Source of the DNA: Mobilicoccus caccae
GTDB lineage: Bacteria > Actinomycetota > Actinomycetes > Actinomycetales > Dermatophilaceae
Length of the DNA: 64,000 nt
Direction of reading: 5' to 3'
NCBI RefSeq assembly: GCF_030161635.1
Contig: NZ_BSUO01000001.1
Location: 1,159,199 to 1,223,198 of the forward strand
Shown here: piece by piece, positions 27,503 through 34,963 of the stretch
Numbering within the stretch: position 1 is the stretch's first letter
Layout of the letters: each line of letters starts with the position of its first letter
Translations under genes and position numbers: made by a program
The notes under the pieces: generated by a model
Database searches by the model: none
What the model was told of the DNA's origin: nothing
Seen by the model: the letters and a program-made list of their open reading frames with translations, nothing else

Positions 27503-28324
27503 GTGACACGTCCATCGGAGCGCCGACCGCCGGAGGAGGTGCCGCCGACGGCGGGGCCGAGCAGCAGCGGTGCGAACGGCACCGACCTCGTCACCTTCTT
27601 CCAACCGTTCTACAACCTGCGCTCCGGGCGGTTGCAGGGCGTCGAGGCGTTGGTGCGCCGGCACGGTGCGAGCGACGGCCGGCACCAACTCCCGGTCGAC
27701 TTCTTCGCCGCGGCCAGCGACGAGGGCTCGATGCGGGGCATCGACCTGCTCGTACTCGAGGACGCCCTCGGGTACCTGGCACGTCGGCGGCGGACCGACG
27801 GCCGCACCGATCTCATCTGTTCGGTCAACCTCTCGTGGGAGTTCGTCTCCCACCGCGACGTGTCGAGTGACATCGAGGACGCCCTCGTCCGTCACGGCGT
27901 CCCCGGCGACCGGCTGCTCATCGACATCACGACCCACACCTTCCGCCGCCTGGTCGAGGTCGACGGTGACTGCCTCGAGCGGTTGAACCGGTTGCAGCGG
28001 CGGGAGGTCTCGTTCTGCCTGGACGGGTTCACCGTCGAGGACCTCGACCTGTTGCCCGACGCGGCCTCGGTCCCCGTCGACATCATCAAGCTCCACCCCA
28101 GTCAGGTGGCCGTCGACACCGAGGACACGAGGCGGCAGCTGGGGGAGATCGCGCAGGCCATCCAGGCCGCGGGTCTGCCCGTCGTGGCGGCAGGTGTGGA
28201 GACCGCCGACCAACTCGAGTTCGTCCGCGAGCTCGGGTTCGAGTGGGCGCAGGGATTCCTGCTCGGTGCGCCCACGGCGGCCGACGACACCCTGTCGCAT
28301 CCCGCCTCGCTGCAGGCCGACTGA
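27503..28324 (+). CDS. Degenerate EAL-domain protein
   Basis: EAL domains hydrolyse cyclic di-GMP. This 273-aa protein keeps FFQPFYNLRSGRLQGVEALV and the metal-binding Asn in SVNLS, but other catalytic positions are changed. The LExTE segment reads LIDITT, DDFG reads LDGFT, and the usual EGVE reads AGVE. The Lys in IIKLH remains. It is probably a non-catalytic c-di-GMP binder or a protein-interaction domain. GTG 27503 is chosen because of the GAGGG element upstream. The stop is 14 nt before the GGDEF-EAL gene, so they form an operon and may work together. Confidence 0.87.
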   Translation: MTRPSERRPPEEVPPTAGPSSSGANGTDLVTFFQPFYNLRSGRLQGVEALVRRHGASDGRHQLPVDFFAAASDEGSMRGIDLLVLEDALGYLARRRRTDGRTDLICSVNLSWEFVSHRDVSSDIEDALVRHGVPGDRLLIDITTHTFRRLVEVDGDCLERLNRLQRREVSFCLDGFTVEDLDLLPDAASVPVDIIKLHPSQVAVDTEDTRRQLGEIAQAIQAAGLPVVAAGVETADQLEFVRELGFEWAQGFLLGAPTAADDTLSHPASLQAD

Positions 28325-28338
28325 GACCGACCACGCTC

Positions 28339-30648
28339 ATGGCCATCGCCGCGGCCATGCGCCGCATCGCTTCCGTCGGCACCCGGGTGATCGAGATCTG
28401 CGCCGGGCCCATCCGCCCCTGGCTCATCGGGCTCGGGTTCGTGTGGGCCGCGGGCATCGCGGTCGCGTTCGCCCGCGACCCCTCGGGCGTCGGTGGGATG
28501 ATCTTCTTCGTCTCCGCGGCGGTCCTCATCCTCATTATCTCCTTCGGCCCGATCCTGCTGGGGGCCCGGCCCCGACGGATCTGGGCGCTGGAGACCCTGG
28601 CCGGCATCACCCTGCTCCTGTCGCTACTCGGGCAGTCCCTCATGTGGCGGATCGGGCCGTTGACGTACGTCGACCTCACGTACTTCGCCGCCTACATCCT
28701 CCTGCTCCTGTGGCTCCTCCTGCTGTCCCGCCACGTCGGCGGTGGCGGAGACCGGACCTCGGTCCTCGACTCCGCCGGGGCTGCTGTCGGTCTGTCCCTG
28801 GCGCTGTGGTCGACGGCGCTGGCACCGATCGCGGACGGATCGACGCTGCCGTCGAGTGTCGTGTACCTCGTCTATCCCACGGTCGACGTGGCGCTCCTCG
28901 CGCTGGCGACCCACCTGGCCATGCGGCTGGGCAGGTTGCATCCGGCCATGATGTGGCTGCTCGCCTCCTTCCTTCTCCAGCTCACCATCGACACCGCCCA
29001 CTCGGTCGTGCGGATCGTCTCGCCGGACACGAACACGGCGCCGATCTTCGCCGCGTTCATCTTCTGGCTCTACGGCCTGGCCGTGGCCGCCACGGACCCC
29101 TCGGTCGTCGAGCTGTCGCGGCAGCCGTCCGACACCCGCCACGGGCACGGATCCCTGCGCACGGCCGCACTGCTCATGCTAGGCGTCTCGCCCGCGATCC
29201 TCACCGTCGCCGTCCCGGTGAGCGGCATGAACGACCGCATGGTCCGGACCGTCCTCGTCGCGCTGCTGCTCACGCTCCTGATGGTGCGTCTGTGGCGGAC
29301 GATGGCCGCGTTGTCGCGGGCCGAGGCCGACAGCCACCATCGGGCGACCCACGACGAACTCACCGGACTCCTCAACCGGGCGGCACTCGCGGGGCGGTTG
29401 GATCAGCTGCTGGCCGCCAACGCGGTGGCCGGCCGCGCCACGGCCGTGCTCTTCTTCGACTGCGACGACTTCAAGTACGTCAACGACACCTGGGGGCATC
29501 AGGCCGGGGACACCCTGCTGCGCGACATCGCGATCCGGCTGCCCGCCTGCCTCGGCCCCCACGACACGCTTGCCCGGCAGGGCGGTGACGAGTTCGTGGT
29601 GCTCGCCACCGTGGACGGCCTGCCGGAGGCCGTGATGCTGGCCGACCGTGTCGAGGCCTTCTTCGACGAACCGCTGCAGATCCTGCCCGGCCGCGTCCAC
29701 GCCGTGACCACGTCGATGGGGCTCGTGGTGACCCCGCCCGGGGCCGAGGGCACGACGCAGGAGATCCTCGGCAGGGCCGACCTCGCGATGTACGAGGCCA
29801 AGGCGGGTGGACGTGCGCGCTACGTGGTGTTCGACCAACACCTCGAGCAGGGCAGCCGCACGCGTTCGGCCGTGGGCGACCGGTTGGAGGAGGCCGTCCA
29901 CGACGGCGTCATCGGGCTCGAACTGCAACCGATCATGGGCGGAGAGGGATACACGTCGGTCGTCGGGTGGGAGGCGTTGGCGCGCTGGAACGACCCGGAT
30001 CTCGGGGCCGTGCCCCCCGACGTCTTCGTCCCTCTGGCCGAGCAACTCGGCCTCATCGCCGACCTGGGCGAGGCCGTTCTGCGCCGCGCGTGCCTGGATC
30101 TGGCGCGGCTGCATCGCCTGTCGGGGGAGGACGACCTCGCGATCTTCGTCAACGTCTCCCCGGCCCAGTTGTGGCGGACCGACTTCGGTGCCGTCGTGCG
30201 CGACGCGCTCTCCTCGGCCGGGCTCCCCGGCCGTTGCCTGCGGCTGGAGCTGACCGAGACGTTGCTGGTCGACAAGGGGTCCGCGGCGCTCGGCACCCTG
30301 GAGGAGCTGCGGGCGTTGGGCGTGGCCATCTGCCTGGACGACTTCGGCACCGGGTACGCCTCCCTCGCGACACTCCTGCGGTTGCCGATCGACTGCGTCA
30401 AGCTCGACAAGTCACTCACCGCGCGCCTCGGCGAGGATCCGGCGGCCCCACGTCAGGTGCGCGCCGTCATCGACCTCATCGTCAGCCTCGGCATCGACCT
30501 GGTCATCGCCGAGGGGGTCGAGACGGAGGAGCAGGAACAGCTCCTGCACGAGGTGGGATGCCCGATGACGCAGGGGTGGCTCTACGGCCGGCCGTCGTCG
30601 TTCGAGGCGGTGCTGGCGGCGCGGACCGCGCCGGTGCGACCGAGTTGA
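28339..30648 (+). CDS. Membrane GGDEF-EAL cyclic di-GMP enzyme
   Basis: The 769-aa protein has about eight or nine membrane helices (residues ~20-330), then a GGDEF domain with an intact RQGGDEFVV (diguanylate cyclase) and an EAL domain with all main residues: GWEALARW, FVNVSPAQL, LELTETLL, CLDDFGTGYASL, VKLDKSL and AEGVETEEQ. Both synthesis and breakdown of c-di-GMP are therefore possible. The N-terminal membrane part is presumably a sensor. The ATG at 28339 follows the degenerate EAL gene. Its last 67 nt overlap the 3' end of the convergent cobalamin-domain gene. Confidence 0.95.
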   Translation: MAIAAAMRRIASVGTRVIEICAGPIRPWLIGLGFVWAAGIAVAFARDPSGVGGMIFFVSAAVLILIISFGPILLGARPRRIWALETLAGITLLLSLLGQSLMWRIGPLTYVDLTYFAAYILLLLWLLLLSRHVGGGGDRTSVLDSAGAAVGLSLALWSTALAPIADGSTLPSSVVYLVYPTVDVALLALATHLAMRLGRLHPAMMWLLASFLLQLTIDTAHSVVRIVSPDTNTAPIFAAFIFWLYGLAVAATDPSVVELSRQPSDTRHGHGSLRTAALLMLGVSPAILTVAVPVSGMNDRMVRTVLVALLLTLLMVRLWRTMAALSRAEADSHHRATHDELTGLLNRAALAGRLDQLLAANAVAGRATAVLFFDCDDFKYVNDTWGHQAGDTLLRDIAIRLPACLGPHDTLARQGGDEFVVLATVDGLPEAVMLADRVEAFFDEPLQILPGRVHAVTTSMGLVVTPPGAEGTTQEILGRADLAMYEAKAGGRARYVVFDQHLEQGSRTRSAVGDRLEEAVHDGVIGLELQPIMGGEGYTSVVGWEALARWNDPDLGAVPPDVFVPLAEQLGLIADLGEAVLRRACLDLARLHRLSGEDDLAIFVNVSPAQLWRTDFGAVVRDALSSAGLPGRCLRLELTETLLVDKGSAALGTLEELRALGVAICLDDFGTGYASLATLLRLPIDCVKLDKSLTARLGEDPAAPRQVRAVIDLIVSLGIDLVIAEGVETEEQEQLLHEVGCPMTQGWLYGRPSSFEAVLAARTAPVRPS

Positions 30649-31310
30649 CCGGGCTGACCTGAGCGTGGCGAGGTACGTCCGTCGTCGCCGGTGACGATGG
30701 CCAGGGCCGCGCGCCAGTCGTCGGGCAGGCAGACGACACCCGGGAGGCGCACGCCCCTCGCGGCGGGGCCGGCCACGTACACCGGCAGGACGTGACTCAT
30801 CCGGCGCAGACCGGTGCCCCGGGTGCTCAGGCTGTGCGGGCGCTTGCTCGCGATGACGCAGGCGTCGGCCTCGTGGGTCCGCATCGCCCGGGCGATCGCC
30901 GCCCAGGGCACGTTGGCCCCGAGCACCGCGGTGCGGTGGCCGCGCTCGCGCAGCATCGCGGCGAACAGGTGGGTCGGCAGATCGTGGAGTTCTCCGGGCG
31001 GGCAGGCCAGCACGATCGTGCCCCGGCCGTCGGCCTCAGGCGTCCTGCGGATCTCCTCGACGGCCGAACGCACCGCCGCGGAGGCCGAGTGCTCGGCCAA
31101 CACGCTGAGCTCGCCCTGCTCCCACAGGTCACCGACCCGGTGCATCAGCGGCACGAGGAGGTCCACGATCACCGTGTCGACGTCGTGGTGTCGAAGGGCG
31201 TCCTCGATCACCACATGCAGTGCGGCGGTGTCGAGTTCGGCGGTCGCGCGCAGGAACGACGTCGTCAGGTCGGCGAGGTGATCGCTCGCGTCGTCGTCTC
31301 GTTCCGTCAT
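30582..31310 (-). CDS. Stand-alone CarH-like cobalamin-binding photoreceptor domain
   Basis: The 242-aa protein matches the light-sensing half of CarH but has no MerR DNA-binding domain. A helical cap domain holds W63, E73 and H74 in DLWEQGELSVLAEH, the W-x9-E-H pattern of adenosylcobalamin photoreceptors. A Rossmann domain follows with E107 and H109 in PPGELHDLP, where a Gly usual after the motif is Pro112. The 35-residue spacing from H74 to H109 equals that between H142 and H177 in Thermus CarH. The ATG is at 31310; longer readings lack support. A MerR gene lacking this domain is divergent at 31479, and two c-di-GMP genes converge on it. Its output is unknown. Confidence 0.85.
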   Translation of the reverse strand: MTERDDDASDHLADLTTSFLRATAELDTAALHVVIEDALRHHDVDTVIVDLLVPLMHRVGDLWEQGELSVLAEHSASAAVRSAVEEIRRTPEADGRGTIVLACPPGELHDLPTHLFAAMLRERGHRTAVLGANVPWAAIARAMRTHEADACVIASKRPHSLSTRGTGLRRMSHVLPVYVAGPAARGVRLPGVVCLPDDWRAALAIVTGDDGRTSPRSGQPGQLGRTGAVRAASTASNDDGRP

Positions 31311-31440
31311 CCTCGACCCTCCTGCGCCCCTGCGAAAGGTCCCATCGTCCCAGGTCGCGGGCGCACCCACGACTGCTCTCGCATCCACGTGCCCCCGGAA
31401 GGCACCCCGCAGGTGTCCGCGGACGTGTCCGATGCGGGGG

Positions 31441-31471
31441 TTGCGTTCGCGCGCGCTCCAACCCCTAGCGT
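31441..31471 (+). promoter_or_regulatory. MerR-type promoter with 19-bp spacer
   Basis: TTGCGT at 31441-31446 and TAGCGT at 31466-31471 are separated by 19 bp, the long spacer typical of promoters activated by MerR proteins. The -10 lies seven bases before the ATG at 31479, so the transcript is probably leaderless. Autoregulation is inferred. Confidence 0.5.
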
Positions 31472-31478
31472 CTGGCTC

Positions 31479-31961
31479 ATGGACGAGACCGACATCACCG
31501 CCGTGGCCCTCAAGGTCGCGTCAGGGCATCTGACGATCGAGGAGATCGTCGCCCAGTTGCCCGATCCCGACGACTCCACGACCCGCACCGTCACCGAGGC
31601 CGCCGAGATGCTCGGCGTCTCGACCCACACCATCCGCTACTACGAACGCCTCGGCCTCGTCGAGGTCCCGCGCGACACCGCGGGACACCGTCGCTACGAC
31701 GGCAACGCGCTGCGGCGCCTCACCTTCCTCGTCCGCATGCGGGTCTCGGGGATGGGCATGGCCGACCTCCAGCGTTACGTCGACCTCATCGAAGGCGGAG
31801 ACGCGACCGTGCCCGAACGCCTGGAGATGATGCTGGAGCACCGCGACACCATCCGTCTGCGCATCGCGGAGCTCCAGCTGTCACTGGCCGCGACCGAGTA
31901 CAAGATCGCGACCTACGGGGGCCACCTGGGCGATCCCGAACGAGACGAGACCACCCGATGA
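31479..31961 (+). CDS. MerR-family transcriptional regulator
   Basis: The 160-aa regulator has a ~35-residue N-terminal extension (MDETDITAVALKVASGH...), then the MerR winged helix: TVTEAAEMLGVSTHTIRYYE and AGHRRYDGNALRRL, followed by a coiled-coil dimerisation helix around LEMMLEHRDTIRLRIAELQL. It has no ligand domain or metal cysteines. The stop overlaps the aldo/keto reductase start by 4 nt, a common pairing in which MerR controls the reductase. The divergent neighbour encodes the cobalamin light-sensor domain missing here, so the two may function together; that link is inference. Confidence 0.92.
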   Translation: MDETDITAVALKVASGHLTIEEIVAQLPDPDDSTTRTVTEAAEMLGVSTHTIRYYERLGLVEVPRDTAGHRRYDGNALRRLTFLVRMRVSGMGMADLQRYVDLIEGGDATVPERLEMMLEHRDTIRLRIAELQLSLAATEYKIATYGGHLGDPERDETTR

Positions 31962-32916
31962 TCACCCGCGCCCTCGGCGATCTCGAGGTCTCGCCCCTCG
32001 GCCTCGGCTGCATGGGCATGACCCTCGCCTACGGCCGCCCCGACCAGGCGTCGGCCCGTCGCACGATCGACGCGGCGATCGACGCCGGGGTCACCCTCTT
32101 CGACACCGCCGACATGTACGGCAACGGCGCGAACGAGACCTTCGTCGGCGGGGCGCTGGCGGCCCGCCGCGGCCGCGTGCGCATCGCCACGAAGTGCGGC
32201 ATCACCACCTGGCCGGTCGTCGGGATGCCGCGGGGACTGGACGCGCGCCCCGAGCGGATCCTGCGCTGCGCCGACGCCTCCCTGCGACGTCTGCGGACCG
32301 ACGTCATCGACCTCTACTACCTGCACCGCCCCGACCCGAAGGTGCCGATCGAGGAGTCGATGGGGGCGATGGCGCACCTCGTGACGGAGGGCAAGGTCCG
32401 CGCAGTCGGGTTGAGCGAGGCCGACGCCGGGACGATCCGCCGGGCGGCGGCGGTCCACCCCATCGCCGCCCTGCAGACCGAGTGGTCGCTCTTCGAGCGC
32501 GGCATCGAGGACGGCCCTCTGGCCGCCGCGCGTGAGGTCGGGGCGGGCGTCGTGCCGTACGCGCCACTGGGTCGCGGCATGCTCACCGGCGATCCGTCGG
32601 CGGCGACCGATCTGCCACTGTTGGACTTCCGCCGGTTCCTGCCGCGCTGGCGCCGCGCGAACATCGCCGCGGCACTGGAGGGCGTCGAGGTCGTCAGGCG
32701 CGTCGCGGCCGGCCACGGAGCGACGCCGGGCCAGGTCGCGCTCGCGTGGTTGCTCTCACGGGGGAGGACGTCGTGCCCATCCCCGGCACCACGAAGCCCC
32801 ATCGTCTGGCCGAGAACCTCTCGGCGCTCGACCTGGACCTGACCGCTGAGGACCTCGCCACGCTCGAGGGCGTGGGGGCGAGGGCCGGCAGTCACCGGCG
32901 CACGTGGAAGGGCTGA
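31958..32916 (+). CDS. Aldo/keto reductase, frameshifted near the C-terminus
   Basis: This is a NADPH-dependent carbonyl reductase. The TIM-barrel motifs are present: [20 protein letters not shown] with the catalytic Asp and Tyr, the Lys in VRIATKCGI, and [10 protein letters not shown] with the His. The frame breaks at the G run 32760-32764 (five G, six expected). The other frame restores [20 protein letters not shown], the nucleotide-binding end, to the stop at 32916. The corrected length is ~320 aa, normal for the family. The ATG overlaps the MerR stop (ATGA). Confidence 0.9.
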
Positions 32917-32953
32917 TGCACCGGACGGGCTACCGCCGCGCCTCGTCGACAAG

Positions 32954-32972
32954 TTAGGTTAGCCTAACCACA
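32954..32972. promoter_or_regulatory. DtxR/IdeR iron box
   Basis: TTAGGTTAGCCTAACCACA matches the 19-bp iron box TTAGGTTAGSCTAACCTAA except at the last few bases. It lies 21 nt before the DUF2470 start, so iron-dependent repression is expected. Confidence 0.85.
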
Positions 32973-32992
32973 GAGACGAGCGGGGAGATGCG

Positions 32993-33715
32993 ATGAGCGG
33001 AAGTAGCGGGAGTCGCCGGTTGGCGCGCCGGGCCAGGACGATCGTGGCCACGGGACGGCATCTGGAGATCGGTGTGCTGTCGGGCAGGCGGGTCGTGGAC
33101 CGGCACCTGGTGGAGATGGACGGCAGCATCCTCTGTGGGGCCGAATCGGTCGCGGGGAACTGCTTCGAGGCCCTGCTGCGCGGCGCTCCCTCCCCGGAGA
33201 TCCACCTCGAGGCCGTGGACGTCTCCTCGGTTCCGCAGCCCGATCGTCAGCGGGGGTCGGTGTGGGCGCGGGGTCGGGTCGAACTCGTCACCCGGCCCCT
33301 GCCGGTCCCGATGCGCTCGATGCTCGGACTGACCTGCGTGGAGCCCGTGCTGCGCTTCCGCCCCGAGTCCGTGACGGTGCGGGAGGGCATGTACGGGCAG
33401 ACCGCACCCGTTCCCATCGACATCGGCGTGTACCGCGACGAGTGCGAGGACCGGCTCGCGGGGTGGGAGGGGGCCTGGTTGACCCATCTCGACGCCGGAC
33501 ACGCCGACGCGGTCCGCTGGCTGGCGGCCACGCGGATGACGCTGCGACCCGAGGCTCGTGTCCACCCCCTCCTCGTCGACGAGGAGGGGGTCGTCCTGCG
33601 CGTCTACCAGGACGGGACCATCACCGACCTGCGTCTCGGCTTCCCGTGGCCGGCCCTGTGCGGATGCAGCGCCGTCGCGGCGTTCGACGCCCTCCTCGTG
33701 GAACTGCGGGCCTGA
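32993..33715 (+). CDS. DUF2470 family protein under an iron box
   Basis: The C-terminal region (WLTHLDAGHADAVRWLAATR ... HPLLVDEEGVVLRVYQ) fits DUF2470, a domain found in haem-utilisation and pyridoxamine-phosphate-oxidase-like proteins and in small iron-regulated actinobacterial proteins. The N-terminal ~140 residues are less conserved and contain no signal peptide. ATG 32993 has GGGGAG six bases upstream. The iron box strongly suggests expression under iron limitation, perhaps in haem or siderophore iron handling. The exact role is unknown. Confidence 0.8.
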   Translation: MSGSSGSRRLARRARTIVATGRHLEIGVLSGRRVVDRHLVEMDGSILCGAESVAGNCFEALLRGAPSPEIHLEAVDVSSVPQPDRQRGSVWARGRVELVTRPLPVPMRSMLGLTCVEPVLRFRPESVTVREGMYGQTAPVPIDIGVYRDECEDRLAGWEGAWLTHLDAGHADAVRWLAATRMTLRPEARVHPLLVDEEGVVLRVYQDGTITDLRLGFPWPALCGCSAVAAFDALLVELRA

Positions 33716-33731
33716 GGCTCCCGAGCCGACC

Positions 33732-34369
33732 TCACTCCGACCAGTCGTTGCCGCGGATGATCTCGACGAAGTCCTCCCGCTCGAAGTCGGGGTCGAAGTG
33801 GGCGAGCACGTCGTCGTTCATCGTGCCGAACGTCGTCTCGGGGCGGTCCTTCATCGCGTCGTAGAAGGCGTGCAGGATGCGGTTCTTGAAGTCGGTGCGC
33901 GGGTGGGCGGCGACGACCTCCTCGCGCTGCTCCGGGGTGATCTGGTCGAGGTCGAGGCCGAGCACGTCGGACTCGACGCCGAGGGTGACGACCTCGATCT
34001 CGGGGAGAGGTGGTTCGGGATGCCCGGTGTCGTGTGCAGGGCGATCGCGAACCAGACGGCGCGGGCCTCCTCCTCGCTGCGGCCGTGCTCGCGCAGGAAG
34101 TCGTACGCGGCCTGTGCGCCGTCGACCTCGAAGCGACGCTCGGTCGTGCGGTAGCCGGGCGTGAGGCCGAGGTCGTGGAACATGCCTCCGACGTAGGCGA
34201 GTTCGGGGTCGACCTGCTTGCCCTGGTGGGCGGCCTTGATCATCCCGAAGAAGAACACCCGGCGGGAGTGGTGGAAGACGTTGTCGTCGGTGGCCTCCCG
34301 GACCAGTTCGGTCGCCGCGCGGGCGAGTTCGGTGTCGGGGACGGTGATCCCGGCGATCGTCTCGGTCAT
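33732..34369 (-). CDS. HD-domain protein (cyanamide-hydratase-like), frameshifted
   Basis: The protein carries the HD-family metal motifs: FHHSRRVFFFGM, GGMFHDLGLTPGYR and ALHTTPGIP, close in plan to the cyanamide hydratase/HD branch. The frame is lost at the G run 34002-34005 (four G, five expected). The other frame continues PEIEVVTLGVESDVLGLDLD to the stop at 33732. The corrected length is 212 aa. ATG 34369 has AGGAGA upstream. The substrate is unknown. It lies next to, but 117 nt away from, the respiratory operon and is not clearly part of it. Confidence 0.85.
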
Positions 34370-34485
34370 GATCTCTCCTGGCAGTCGGGGGTGGCGCTGC
34401 CACCGTCTCCCGGAACCGCCGCCGAGCGCGCCGGTCTGGGCGGACCGCTACCCCTCGGATCCGGACATCACGGGCGGGAAGGTGC

Positions 34486-34932
34486 TCAGCCGAGGTGGGC
34501 CCAGACATCGTCCATCACCCCGCGCCTGGTCGCGCAGGCTGTACAGCTCGGGCCCTCGCCCGGATGCAGCGGCGCCCGGCAGCGATCGCACCGCCCCACC
34601 CGCACCCTGGCCAGACGCACGGGCGCGGTCGCCTGGGGACCGGGCAGGGTGGCGGCCGGGGCGAGCACCGACTCCGGGCACCTGGCCACGCACTCGCCGC
34701 ACCCCGTGCAGGCAGTCGGGTCGACCCCGATGACCACCGTCGTGGGGAGCCGTGCCTGCGTCATGGCCCCGGTCGGACACACCGCGACACACGTGCCGCA
34801 GCCGGTGCACCCGGCGACGGCGGCCGGCCGGGGGAGCGAGCGCACCTCGCCCTCGGACGGCGAGCGCAGGCCGAGGAGGGCGCGACGATCCACCCTGCCG
34901 TCGGGGCGCTCGACGGCCAGCCACCGTGTCAT
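34486..34932 (-). CDS. Ferredoxin-like protein with two [4Fe-4S] motifs and a zinc-ribbon-like tail
   Basis: The 148-aa protein has two cluster motifs, CTGCGTCVAVCPTGAM and CTGCGECVARCPESV, then a C-terminal CDRCRAPLHPGEGPSC...C pattern (CxxC-CxxC) that may bind zinc or iron. It has no signal peptide. ATG 34932 has GGAGG upstream. It follows the molybdopterin catalytic gene by 31 nt on the same strand, so it likely carries electrons for, or helps mature, that enzyme. Confidence 0.88.
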   Translation of the reverse strand: MTRWLAVERPDGRVDRRALLGLRSPSEGEVRSLPRPAAVAGCTGCGTCVAVCPTGAMTQARLPTTVVIGVDPTACTGCGECVARCPESVLAPAATLPGPQATAPVRLARVRVGRCDRCRAPLHPGEGPSCTACATRRGVMDDVWAHLG

Positions 34933-34963
34933 CCCGCCTCCGTTCGTCGCGTCCCCACCCTCA

